Below, piece by piece: positions 11,681-24,400 of a stretch of 64,000 bases of DNA; position 1 is the first letter of the stretch; each line of letters begins with the position of its first letter. The notes under the pieces were generated by a model. The model had not been told where the DNA came from, ran no database searches, and saw nothing but the letters and a program-made list of their open reading frames with translations. This DNA is from Congeria kusceri (lineage: Eukaryota; Mollusca; Bivalvia; Myida; Dreissenidae): NCBI GenBank assembly GCA_027627225.1, contig CM051030.1, positions 4,803,501 through 4,867,500 of the forward strand, given 5' to 3'. Both the position numbers and the translations under genes were made by a program.

Positions 11681-12897
11681 AGCTCGACTATTCAAAGAAT
11701 AGGTGATCTATACTACTACCCCCGGCGTCGGCTTCCGCGTCTGAATTGGTTAAAGTTTTTATTTAACAGTCTTGTTACTTCAAAACTACATAAGTTATTC
11801 ATTCGAAACTTAGCATATAACTTTGTCATCAACTCCAGTATCAGGGGCACCATTCCCCATAAGTCTGTATTGTATTTTGACAGGGTTATGCCCCTTTTTC
11901 ACTTAGATTTTCTGGCTAAAGTTCATATTCAAAAGTTGTGTAACTTCAAAACTACATAAGTTATTCACTTGAAACTTGGAACTAACCTTTGTCATCAACT
12001 CCAGTATCAGGGGCAACATTACCCATAACTATGTTTTGTATTTTGACAGAGTTATGCCCCCTTTTCACATAGATTTTCTGGTTAATGTTTATATTCAAAA
12101 GTTTGGTAACTTCAAAACTACGTAAGTTATTCAACTGAAACTTGGAACTAACCTTTGTCATCAACTCTAGTATCAGGGGCAACATTACCCATAACTCTGT
12201 TTTGTATTTTGACAGAGTTATGCCCCCTTTTCACATAGATTTTCTGGTTAATGTTTATATTAAAAAGTTCTGTAACTTAAAAACTACACCAGTTATTCAC
12301 TTGAAACTTAGAACTAACCTTTGTCATCAACTCTAGTATCAGGGGCAACATTACCCACAACTCTGTTTTGTATTTTGACAGAGTTATGCCCCCTTTTCAC
12401 ATAGATTTTCTGGTTAATGTTTATATTAAAAAGTTCTGTAACTTAAAAACTACATCAGTTATTCACTTGAAACTTAGAACTAACCTTTGTCATCAACTCT
12501 AGTATCAGGGGCAACATTACCCATAACTATGTTTTGTATTTTGACAGAGTTATGCCCCCTTTTCACATAGATTTTCTGGTTAATGTTTATATTAAAAAGG
12601 TCTGTAACTTAAAAACTACATCAGTTATTCACTTGAAACTTAGAACTAACCTTTGTCATCAACTCTAGTATCAGGGGCAACATTACCCATAACTCTGTTT
12701 TGTATTTTGACAGAGTTATGCACACTTTTTACATATTTTTTGTGGTTAAAGTTTTTGTTCCAAAAATGTATAAACTATACAAGGCTTCACTTAAAAGTTT
12801 TGTATTGGAACAAATTGATGCACCTTCCACTATCCAAAATATGTACCAACTGAAATACTTCGAAAGGTCGAGCGCGCTGTCCTTGACAGCTCTTGTT
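11681..12897 (+). mobile_element. Repeat-cored element, family P (AGCTCGAC ends)
   Basis: The left end AGCTCGACTATTCAAAGAAT has an inverted counterpart (TTCGAAAGGTCGAGCG) near 12,860. It is followed by a hairpin, GCTGTC-ctt-GACAGC, and the terminus CTCTTGTT (12,890-12,897). The core is about six tandem units of roughly 166 bp (landmark TATCAGGGGCAACATTACCC). Small open frames inside are copies of the repeat unit, not genes. It matches the general layout of the 'pearl'/HINE-type elements known from bivalves. Confidence 0.75.
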
Positions 12898-13039
12898 GAG
12901 AATGCGTGTGTCTCAGACATTTGGTGAATATTTGTGGCAAAGATACTGTTGAATTTCTGTGAATACTTGAGGCTAAGACATACTAGATTTTTAAGAAAAT
13001 ATGTGTGCCAAAGATACGCTTTGTTTATGGGAATGGATG

Positions 13040-13990
13040 CGTTTGACTAAGATTTTTAGTAAATATTTGTGGCTAATAAATACTGTACTCGATATTAATG
13101 AATATTTGTGACTAATAAATACTCGATATTAATGAATACTTGTGGCTAATAAACAATCGATATTAATGAATATTTGTGGCTAATAAACACTCGATATTAA
13201 TGAATATTTGTGGCTAATAAACACTCGATATTAATGAATATTTGTGACTAATAAACACTCGATATTAATTAATATTTATGGCTAATAAACACTCGATATT
13301 AATGAATATTTGTGGCTAACGCACTCGATATTAATGAATATTTGTGGCTAATAAATACTCGATATTAATGAATATTTGTGACTAATAAACACTCGATATT
13401 AATGAATATTTGTGGCTAATAAACTCTCGATATTAATGAATATTTGTGGCTAATAAATACTCGATATTAATGAATATTTGTGACGAATAAATACTCGATA
13501 TTAATGAATATTTGTGGCTAATAAACAATCAATATTAATGAATATTTGTGGCTAATGAACACTCGATATTAATGAATATTTGTGGCTAATATACACTTGA
13601 TATTAGTGAATATTTGTGGCTACGATACACTTGATATTAATGAATATTTGTGGCTAAGATACACTTGATTTCTGACTGTATTAGTGGCTAAGAAACACTT
13701 GATATTAGTGAATATATGTGGCTACGATACACTTGATATTAATGCATATTTGTGGCTAAGATACTCTTGATATTAGTGAATATTTGTGGCTACTATACAC
13801 TCGATATTAATGAATATTTGTGGCTAAGATTCACTTGATATTAGTGAATATTTGCGGCTAATAAAATACTCGATATTAGTGAGTATTTGTGGCTAATATA
13901 CACTTGATATAAGTAAATATTTGTGGCTAAGATACACTTGATATTAGTGAATATTTGTGGCTAAGGTACACTTGATTTTCTCTCAATATT
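13040..13990. repeat. 34-bp minisatellite
   Basis: The unit is about 34 bp with core CGATATTAATGAATATTTGT and GGCTAATAAAC, repeated roughly 28 times. The first half is well conserved and the second half is diverged (ACTTGATATTAGTGAATATT). Looser relatives extend back to about 11,340 and forward to 14,290. The left breakpoint of the 25-kb tandem duplication lies at its right edge. Confidence 0.9.
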
Positions 13991-14712
13991 TGTGGTTTAG
14001 ATACACTTGATTTTCTGTTTGTGGTTAAGATACACTACATGTTTCGTGAATATGTGTGCCAAATATTCACTATATATATTACCTTATGCAACATGTGGGG
14101 TTAACATTTCATATAACCTTATGGAATTTGTGTGGCGTATATATTCTTGATTTTTAAGGAAATATGTCTGCCTAAAATACACTTGATTTTGGGGGAATAT
14201 GCGGGACTAAACGTGACTTATCCAATATGTGTGGTTTAAACTGCACTTGTTATAAAGAGAAAATGTAAGGCTAAGATACACTTGATTTTTGGGTGTTGTA
14301 TAAGTTAGCCATGTTAAAAAGAATCCGATTATTTTTTATATATAGAAAACCATCACATAAGTGTTCAAAATAACATTGAGTTACAACCTTTACATTGATT
14401 GTAGTGTAAAAACTTATATATATGTAAATTGGTTTGTATTTTCGTATTTGTATGCAATAAATCGTGAAACATTTGTGTTAAAACGTCATACTGCAAGTTA
14501 CCGCGATAGATGAAAAACGGTAAAAGATTACGTCATTGATATTAAAATCATACACACATAATTATTTGAAGCGTTATCAGATTTATGGATGTAGGTACAA
14601 AAAAGTTTTATCTCGTAATTACGACTTCACTACTTGTAATTACGAGTTAATCTGTCGTTTTTAGGATGCCTTTATCTTATTATTGAAAATTGGCTTTGTA
14701 GGGAATATTAAG

Positions 14713-14826
14713 TTAGTGTTGAATAAAGATAAGTTCATCTAGCGAGGCTTAAACCTGAACCACAACCTTGGCGAGTGGTTCACGGTTTCGTGCCGAGCAA
14801 ATAAGCTTATCTTTATTGAAAACTAA
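14713..14826. mobile_element. Foldback MITE (copy A)
   Basis: Inverted ends TTAGTGTTGAATAAAGATAA and TTATCTTTATTGAAAACTAA enclose a centre with a second dyad (CCTGAACCACAACC / GGTTCACGG). The copy in B, 39,959-40,075, has the better-preserved right end (TTATCTTTATTCAACACTAA). Confidence 0.7.
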
Positions 14827-14856
14827 CCTAGTATTCTATTTATCCCATAATTTGTA

Positions 14857-15314
14857 TACCCCCACAATGTGGGAGGCATTATTCGTGACACTTGTCCGCC
14901 CGTCCGTCCGTACGTCCTGAAATTGTATATACTCATCTCTTTACTGCCTGGCGGATTTCGCTCACAGCTGAAGAACCTTGTTAAAGAAGGAATTTTGGCT
15001 GCGACCATCGTCGCCCTTCGTCATTTTTTCCACTATAGAATACACTGTATATACTTCACGAAATGTTGTGGACTCGACTCCTCTTTAACTGCTTGGCGAA
15101 TTTTGCTCAAACGTTCACAGCTGAAGAACCTTAATGTGTAGGTGATCGTAAAGGACGGAATTCTGGCTGTGACCAATTTTAGCCGAATTAGGGCCTTTTG
15201 TCATTTTGTCCACTAAAGAATATGTATGAAAATTAATTTGTGGAGGCAAAAACACGCCCTTTGTCTGTGTCCAAACGTGTCGTGGGGGCATCCGTGTCTG
15301 TGACACATCTAGTT
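14857..15314 (+). mobile_element. Repeat-cored element, family T (ACCCCCAC ends), copy A
   Basis: The left end TACCCCCACAATGTGGGAGG is matched by GTGGGGGCA at about 15,282. A hairpin GTGTC-tgt-GACAC and the terminus CTAGTT (15,309-15,314) follow, and CTAG is the classic Helitron 3' end. The core has two diverged units with GAAGAACCTT. The B copy at about 40,098-40,554 has lost part of the left end. Confidence 0.6.
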
Positions 15315-15644
15315 GTCTTTTTTTATTAAAATATACAAAAGAAAACACATAATATTACGAAAAAAACAACAGAAAATGTCATTAAAATCAGCCAGATGAC
15401 GTCATTAGACTTCGCGTGTTAACTTTTCCCCACAGTGTTGAAATAAAGCAAAGTTTATTCCACTTGAAATATTTTCTCATAGCCAGCGTGATGATGGGAT
15501 AAATATCGTAATAACGACAATAGCTTGTTATGTTTTAAAAATAACTTGTGATTCCGACTTAGAAATTCGTAACAACAATTTTACAACTGTACAATTGTTA
15601 ATTACGAGATCAAACAAAATTCCACTATGGCACAGGAGAGTTCA

Positions 15645-16505
15645 ATACATATCCGACCCATACCAAGTTATAGATTATATTTATCCGACCCATACCAAGT
15701 AATAGATTATATATATCCGACCCATATCAAGTTATAGATTATACATATCCGACCCATACCAAGTTATAGATTATACATATCCGACCCACACCAAGTTATA
15801 GATTATACATATCCGACCCATACCAAGTTATAGATTATACATATCCGCCCCATACCAAGTTATAGATTATACATATCCGACCCATACCAAGTTATAGATT
15901 ATACATATTCGACCCATACCAAGTTATAGATTATACATATCTGACCCATACCAAGTTATAGATTATACATATCCGACCACTACCAAGTTATAGATTATAC
16001 ATATTCAACCATACTAAGTTATAGATTATACATATCCGACCCATACCAGTTATAGATTATACATATCTGACCCATACCAAGTTATAGATTATACATATCC
16101 GACCCATACGAAGTTATGGATTATACATATTCGACCCATACCAAGTTATAGATTATACATATCCGACCCATACCAAGTTATAGACTATACATATCCGACT
16201 CATACCAAGTTATAGATTATACATATCCGACTCATACCAAGTTATAGATTATACATATCCGACCCATACGAAGTTATGGATTATACATATTCGACCCATA
16301 CCAAGTTATTGATTTTACACATCCGACCCATACCAAGTTATAGATTATACATATCCGACCCATACCAAGTTATAGATTATACATATCCGACTCATACCAA
16401 TTTATATATTATACATATCCGATCCATACCCAGTTATAGATTATACATATCCGACCCATGCCAAGTTATAGATTATACATATCCGACCCATACCAAGGTA
16501 TAGAT
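15645..16505. repeat. 32-bp satellite array (copy A)
   Basis: The unit CCCATACCAAGTTATAGATT + ATACATATCCGA (32 bp) repeats about 27 times with few substitutions. A short open frame at 16,276-16,503 is only the repeat read in one frame. The B array (40,893-41,812) has about two more units. Confidence 0.95.
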
Positions 16506-17629
16506 TATTATAAGGTCTACGCTTAAAACATGATTTAGGATTTTAAAAAAAGAGATCTAACCACAATGCATTAGTGCTCGTTCTGTGTAAATATACTTCC
16601 TGCTTCTCAAGATGAGAACACATTCCTAGAAAGGAACGGGAAGTCATTATAGGAAGCAATTAATTTAATCGGCTTTAATATTTGATTTACTTACAGATTA
16701 TCAAGAGGCCTAGATCTATTCACATACAGGCAAATCGCCAATTTTAAGATGTTTGTCAAAACGCATTAGATTAGTTAAATTAATATTTCTGCATAAAAAA
16801 TTTGCTAGTAGATAAAAAGATTGTTTTGAATATTACTAATATTTGTTAATGAAAAAAAATTAGTAAAATACTATAACTTTGACGTTTTCAACTCCCGACA
16901 ATTCATTTTCCAGTGTTTATTTAAATACCACTAGTTTCGGCTATGGTATTCACTTTTTATAGTGTCCTTTAGTTAACGTAGAGAATTTTTAATTCATTTA
17001 ATAATATTTGTACGGCCCATATCCACAAAGCATCTTTAAAAAAAAGAGTAGCTTTTCACATATTTTAGTTAAGTGTTACGTGTATTTGATTTGTTAACGC
17101 ACACCTTTGCTTCGTGTTTATGTTCTTCTAAACAGATTTGAATCTGGGTGACTTTTAAAAATTGTAATTTGGTGCTGCACTGTTTCTATATATAAATACG
17201 GATACAGGTAAGGTGGTTTTGAAATGTACGTATAAGGAAGCGATCTAATTTAACATGGGGTGCTTTGTGAATAACGCCCCTTCTGTTTTCATTGGAACAA
17301 CTACAAAAAATTTTTACACAAACAAATATGAAACTTGTTATTTGCTGACATCGTGGATCCTTTTCAGAGACACCCCTTTGCCGAAAATTGCTAAAATGCA
17401 GCGTTTTTAAATATTATTTTAATTTTGTAATATATATACGAATTCGTCGTAGTTGTATTTTGAATTCTGAATTTAATAATTAGAATTGTAACATTTAACT
17501 GTTTTCATCATATTAAAAAAAGTACTAAAAACTATTAAAAACCCGTTTAAAACTTGTTTGCTCGACCGATTGTTCTGACAAAAACGAGGTATTGTCGTCA
17601 CCTGATCGTCGTCGGCGTTTTTTTTTTAT
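16506..17629. other. Non-repeated AT-rich spacer, copy A
   Basis: No coding exon, RNA gene or structured repeat was found. It is the longest stretch of apparently single-copy DNA upstream of the gene, and its copy-B counterpart (41,813-42,936) is close to identical. Confidence 0.4.
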
Positions 17630-19976
17630 AGCTCACCTGAGCACAACGTGCTGACGGTGCTCTTTTCGGATCGCCTTTTGTCCGTCGTCCATCGTGCATC
17701 GTGCGTCAACAATTCCTTGCAAAGAACATCTCCTCCTAAACCGCTGGGCAGATTTTCACCAAACTTCACAGGAATGATTGTTTAGTAACCCTCTTTAAAA
17801 TTTTGCAAATCGTTTCGGTCGGCTGCATATATAGGTCACCAGAGCTGAAAATAGATTTAAAAAGTGAAAACTTTAAAAATCTTTTTCTCTGAAACTGCAT
17901 GGCTGAGAGCTTTCATAGTTGGTATGTGGCATCTTCTAGCGATCCTCTACAAAGATTGTTCAAATGCTGCCCCTGGGGTCAAAACTAGCCACGCCCCGGG
18001 GGTCACATTTTTATATAGACTTAAATAGCAAAATTACTTCAAAAATATTTTCCTCTGAAACCGAAAGGCCTAGTGGTTTCATATTTGGTATGTAACATCC
18101 TGTAGTGGTCCTCTACAAATATTGTTCAAATGATGCCCCTGGGGTCAAAACTGGCCACGCCGTAGGGGATCACATGGATTATATACACTGCAATAGCAAA
18201 ATGATTTAAAAATCGTCTGCTCTGAAACCGCAAGGCCCAGAGGTTTCATATTTGGTATGTAACATTGTATAGTGGTCCTCTACAAAGATTATTCGAATGA
18301 TGCTCCTGGGGTCAAAACTGTCCACGCCCCGGGGGTCACATGGTTTATAAAGACTTAAATAGCAAAATGACTTTGAAAATCTTCTCCTCTGAAACCGCAA
18401 GGCCCAGTGGTTTCATATTTGGTATGTGGCATCCTCTAGTGGTCGCCTACAAAGATTGTTAAAATGATGCCCCTGGGGCCAAAACTGGCTTCGCCCTGGG
18501 GGTCACATTGTTTCCATAGACTTAAATAGCAAAATGACTTTAAAAATCTTCTCCTATGAAACAGTGAGGCCCAGTGCTTTTATATTTGGTATGTAATATT
18601 GTATAGTGGTCCTCTACAAAGATTGTTCAAATGATGCCCCTGGGGTCCAATTTGGCCACGCCCTGGTGGTCACATGGTTCTATAGACTTAAATAGCAAAA
18701 TGACTAAATATCTTCTCCTCTGAAACCGCAAGCCCCAAAGTTTAATATGGTGTATGTAACATTGTAAAGTGATCCTCTACAATGATTATTTAAATGATGC
18801 CCCTGGGATCAAACCTGGTCACGCCCTGTGTGTCAAATGGTTTCTTTAGACTTATATGGCAAGTGGACTTTAAAAATCTTCTCCTCTGAAACTGCAAGGC
18901 CAAGAGGTTTCATATTTTGTATGTGACGTTGTATAGTGGTCCTCTATAAAGATTGTTCAAATAATGCCCCTTGGGTAAAAAGTGACTACGCCCCAGGGGT
19001 CACATGGTTAATATAGACTTAAATAGCAAAATGACTAAAAAATCTCTGAAACTGCAATGCCCAGAGGTTTTGTAGTTGGTATATAACATTGTGTAGTGAT
19101 CTACAATGATTGTTCAAATTTTGCCCCTGGGGTCAAACCTGGCCACGTCCTGGGGGTCACATGGTTTCTATAGACTTATATATGGCAATTGGACTATAAA
19201 AATCTCCTCTGAAACTGCAAGGCACAAAGGGTTTGTATTTGGTATGTAACATTGTATAGTGGTCCTCTACAAATAGTGTTCAATTTTTGCCCTTTGGGTA
19301 AAAAGAGGCCACACTCGGGGGTCACATGGTTTATATAGACTTCAATGACTAAATGACTTTAAAAAATTTCTTCTCTGAAAACTTAAGGTCCAGAGGATTT
19401 GTAATTTGTATCTAACATTGTATATTGGTCATCTACAAAGATTGTTCAAGTTATGCCACTGGGGTAAATCCTAGCCACGCCCCGGGGGTCACATGGTTTG
19501 TATAGACTTATATAGCAAGTGGACTTTACAAATCTTCTCTGAAACTGCAAGGCCCAGAGGTTTCATATTTTGTATGTAACATTGTATAGTGGTCCTCTAC
19601 AAATATTGTTCAAAGGATGCACCTGGAGTAACAGGAAGCCCCACCCTGGAGTCACATGGTTTCTATCGACTTATATGGAAAGTGGGTTTTGAGAATCTCC
19701 TCCTCTGAAACCGCAAGGCCCAGAGGTTTCATATCTGGCATGAAAATTGTGTAGTGGTCCTCTACAAATATTGTTTAAATTATGCCCCTGGCGTAGAAAG
19801 TGGCCACTCCCTGTGGGTCACATGTTTTATGTAGACTATAAAAATCTTCTCCTGAAACTGCAAGACCCAGATCTTTATACTCAGGTAAGTGGTTTAGTGC
19901 CATTTGGCCCTCTTGTTATAATTATGATGCCTTAAACTCAGGTAAGCGATCAAAGGCCATCGTGGCCCTCTTGTTT
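17630..19976 (+). mobile_element. Repeat-cored element, family Q (AGCTCACCTGAG ends), copy A
   Basis: It starts AGCTCACCTGAGCACAACGT. Near the end are two successive terminal modules, each with an inverted CTCAGGTAAG, a GGCC...GGCC hairpin and CTCTTGTT (19,910-19,917 and 19,968-19,975). The core is about twelve tandem units of roughly 165 bp with landmarks TGAAACCGCAAGGCCCAGAG and CCCCTGGGGTCAAAACTGG. It is non-coding. The doubled end suggests nested insertion or end capture. Confidence 0.75.
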
Positions 19977-20125
19977 TTGTTAAGTTTTTCGTTATTCACT
20001 TGTCTTGAAAACAATTTGACCTACAGCTTTCAAACTTGGTATGCTTACTCAGCATAATGAAATGAGTCAACAGGACAAGAACCATAACTCTGTCATGTCT
20101 TTTGATTGGTTTATGGCCCTTTTTG

Positions 20126-20682
20126 TGTCGCCTAAAAAGGCGACATATAGGGATTACTTTTGGTGGCGTCGGCGTTGACGGCGGTAGCGGCGTCCCTTCA
20201 GTTTGCACAGACAATAACTCGATAAGTTTTTGTTCAATCTTCATCAAACTTTATGGAAGTGTTAGAAGGCATACAAGGAAGTTTAACTTTGATTTTCGGC
20301 ATAATTTCTTTAATCGTACTGGAGTTATGCCCCTTTTAAAAAAATAGTTCAATAAGGTATTGTGCAAACACTAACTTGAGAAGCTTTTGTGCAATCATTA
20401 TGAAACTTTACGGAAGTGTTAGTAGGCATACAAGGAAGGTCATGATCGGTATTTGGCGTATTGGCTCTTATCTTACTTGAGTTATGCCCCGTCGAGCGAC
20501 ACATCCGACTCGCAGAGTTCTAGTTTAACTCAATTGTTTCATTTAGGTACTCTGAGAATGTATTGCAACAAGAGCTTCCACACTTTTTGTACTTATTACA
20601 GATATTTTGTAGGAAACGCTATTGTCACGATCAAAGGATGACATTCAGACGAGCGGTAGCCTCCGCACGCGGAGCTCTTGTT
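20126..20682 (+). mobile_element. Repeat-cored element, family R (TGTCGCC ends), copy A
   Basis: It begins with a perfect hairpin TGTCGCCT-aaa-AGGCGACA (20,126-20,145) and ends with CTCCGC-ac-GCGGAG followed by CTCTTGTT (20,675-20,682). The interior holds two diverged units with CTTTATGGAAGTGTTAGAAG-type sequence. It lies about 190 bp upstream of the start codon of the 15-exon gene, so its 3' end may lie in the promoter region. Confidence 0.65.
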
Positions 20683-20869
20683 TTATGTTACGAAATTAGA
20701 TATGGACCGATAATACAAAAACATGTATTCAGATGAACTCTGTATACGATAAACACAAAGGAGATCGATACGGTACTTCCCATTGACGATCCATTTATTT
20801 TTACCACGATTAGCGTGTCAGCCAGTTTAAATCTGAGTTTGAATCACAGTTTAACCCAGAGCTGGCACC

Positions 20870-21184
20870 ATGGCGGACGTGAGAGCTGTAGAGATTCTAC
20901 AGGGGAACATCGAGAAGTTCAAGGCACTACCTGCACTGCCTGAAGATGACGATGCGTTTGAAACTTATAAAGACAACTTGGAGAAGGTATGATGTATTTT
21001 CCTTATACTTTGTATTACTTTACTCTTTTTTTTAAGAAATGAATCACATGGAAGCTTTGCAATTCTTCTTCGTTTTCTTCTTCTTCTTCTTCTTATTATT
21101 ATTATTAGATACATTATTATTATTTTTATTATCATTATTATAAGATATATTATTATTATTATTATCATTATTAGATCTATTATT

Positions 21185-21215
<31 letters not shown>

Positions 21216-21287
21216 TATACTGTTATTATCATTATTTTTGTGATGATGATGATGATGATGATAAGTATTATGCCGACGACGACGACG

Positions 21288-21319
<32 letters not shown>

Positions 21320-21425
21320 CATTATTATTATTATTATTATTATTATATTATATTATACTGTTAATATCATTATTTTTGTGATGATGATGATCATGATGAT
21401 AAGTATTATGCCGACGACGACGACG

Positions 21426-21456
<31 letters not shown>

Positions 21457-24400
21457 TATATTATACTGTTAATATCATTATTTTTGTGATGATGATGATC
21501 ATGATGATAAGTATTATGCCGACGACGACGACGATTATTATTATTATTATTATTATTTCTTCTTCTTCCAAAGCAGGAAGTATATAGATGGCTTATGCCT
21601 TTCTTTAAGTATAAAGCGTACTTATAAACTAAAGCCTCTTTATATAAAAGCCTATAAAACGGAAGTTATTGTGCGATAAACCAATATTGAGTGTTGGGAA
21701 AATAACGGCATTTTCGAAATCCACAATCTCTAGTTACCCGCGTTGAAAAAGGTATTTTAAGCGCATCATAAACTTGACGTTTATGGTTACTTGCGAGTTT
21801 GATTTTTACATCGTGTCAGCCAAGTATATTTTAAACGGCAATAGCAATACCTCCACTTCTTGCTATGTAGTCTAAATCGCCGATGTCTTTGTGAAAGCTT
21901 GTCGTCGATAGAACTTGAAATAACACTGCTGAATAGTCAATGAACATAACTGTTATCTACCCTAGTTCATATGAGGCGTATCGTGGGAAAATCGGGCTTA
22001 ATGCATGTGCGTAAAGTGTCGTCCCGGAATAGCCTGTGCGGACTGCAAAAGCTAATCCGGGACGACACTTAACGCACATGCATTAAGCCCGATTTTCCCA
22101 CGACAGGCCTCATATATACAGTCTTGCCCCTACGATCTTTGACTACTGCTATTTTGTAATAAGCGGAAGTGCAATTCATGCCCTTAATTAAAAATGGACA
22201 CTAATCTGACAGTTAAGCGGAAAGTGCAATTCATGCCCTTAATTAAAAATGGACACTAATCTGACAGTTTGATTATCTTCGTTTCTCTCTTGAGCTGGAA
22301 ACATTTTAATTTGTATAACTTAATTTGCTCAAAACAATCAGAATGTAAAGCCTCGGTCACACTATCGCGATTTTGGCTACGATTGCCCACGATTTGCAAA
22401 ATCTTTGTGAAGCGTTGTAAGCGTGAGCACATACGTGCCGGCATCTGTATAAGTCTTGAAGAATTTTGGGTGATCTTTATCGATCGGGAAGCACTGCCAC
22501 AGTTTTGAACATGTTCAAAACCTTCGTGGCTTATTGTATCGTCGCCATGATTTGTTCAAGGTAGGACAATCCTAGTGCAATCGTATCTCAATCTGGCTCA
22601 TTCCTTCAGCCATCGTATAGGCATTCTTGGTCTTAAGTGTTTAATCGTGAATGTCTTTATAACAAATATATAAACGACTGTAATACGTTATGATACGTTT
22701 TGCTACGTATATGATACGGATTTTCTAAGAAGCTTTACCCACGTTTCAGTTACTATTTCAGTAGGATCTTTTAGCGACAACTATCATGGCTACACACAAA
22801 TATACACGATGGACTACGACAACGCGTGATAATTGTTGGCTGCTCGTAGGTTCATCGTGATAAATTTTCCTTAATCTAAGTATAATCTTAACATAAACGT
22901 AAACAATCGTCTGTTCTCTTAGCGTATACCTGGCGCTAGCGTATTAGAACCGTCGCAGATCGTAACATGTCTTGGTGAAACCGTGGTGAATAGGCTGCAG
23001 AATGCTACAATTGTCGTTGATATTCGTAGTCTCGTCCTACAACAACCATCAGTATACGCAGGAAGATGCAACTGGGACACTGTGCATCCCGACTCATCAC
23101 GAATAACACGTACACGATCAGTCGTATGCAATCGTAGCCAAAATCGTAACAGTGTGACCGAGGCATTTGGGATATTCAACTATCTGCCAACTGTTTGATA
23201 TATTCGATCAAATAACCGTTTCTGTTCATGACAAGAACTTTAAACTGCATGTTTCTGTGATATTTCTAAGGCATTTGACCATTTTTGTCACCTATATATG
23301 TTATTCAAACTCGTACAAAACGGATGGAGAAAAATCCTGTTCAGTATATTTGAAGTTTATTGTCCAAACCTAAATGTATTGGTAAGGCCTGGTATGTCTC
23401 ATTCATTTCAAGTAAATGTCGGCGCTCCATTGGCTCAGTTTTGGGACCGTTGTTTATGTAAAATGATAACGTTGATAATTTTCATAGGATTTCCCGTTTG
23501 TCTTTATCATGTACTACATCTGACGTACTTGACCTTGAATATATATTGAGTAATAACTTGTGTCTTGATAATATTTGGAACAAAGTAACGTTAGGGAATT
23601 TTTACCGTAGGCCTACCGTAGCCGCGGAAAAAAGAATGAATTTGATTACATCCATTAAAGTCGGTGCCCAAAGTACTTACTAAAATCATCTAAACCTCTT
23701 TAGCCAACAATTCTTTCGTTACCTTAGAAACACAAACACTATCGTCTTGTCAAGAAGAGCGAGCAGTATTACATTGACGCTTGTTTTCTTTACCGAGTGT
23801 ACGCCGTCTCTTCCTCCCGTAGCTGATGGAGAGCGCCGTCGCTGACGTGACCCAGATCAGCGGCTATGCGGAGAGCATCATGCAGAAACTGAAGGAGCTG
23901 AAGGACAGGATACCTGAAGAGATTCGCCGAATAAAAGCCGTCGTAGAGAAGAAGGTGCAAGCGCGGACGAAAGGTATATTATTAAGTATTTTATAAAGTT
24001 TAAAGAAAGAAGGCCTACTGTGGTCCTTTACATCCTCCCGCTCGTCTTCAAAATACGACATTGTTAATGAAGACCTCCGGTCCATAATACACAGCATATT
24101 AGTACACACAAAAATTCAGACAAGTATTACAATAATTTGGTATTCTAGATTTAATATGGTCTTACATTTTGCTCCGGTAAATTAATTACAAGTAAATCAT
24201 GGTTTTCCTTTGCATTGACCGTTGTTTCAAACCCCAGTTTTATTCATATTTGTGTTTTGTGTTTGTTACATGTTTTTGTATTGAGCTGTGTTGTTTTGGC
24301 AATTGGTCACTTGCCGTAAATAAATGACATTGTTCTGCTAATACGAGTTTTCTCCTGCTGCTGCAGCTGGAGTTTCACTTTGTTTATATTTATTCTGTTA

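Noticed and set aside
16276..16503. 75-codon open frame
   Set aside because: It is the 32-bp satellite; the match to coding is chance.
15645..16505. CRISPR-like regular repeats
   Set aside because: The 32-bp units are directly abutting with no unique spacers, in a eukaryotic context.
21240..21587. 115-codon open frame rich in Ile and Met
   Set aside because: It is a trinucleotide microsatellite in intron 1; copy B has a different length and frame.
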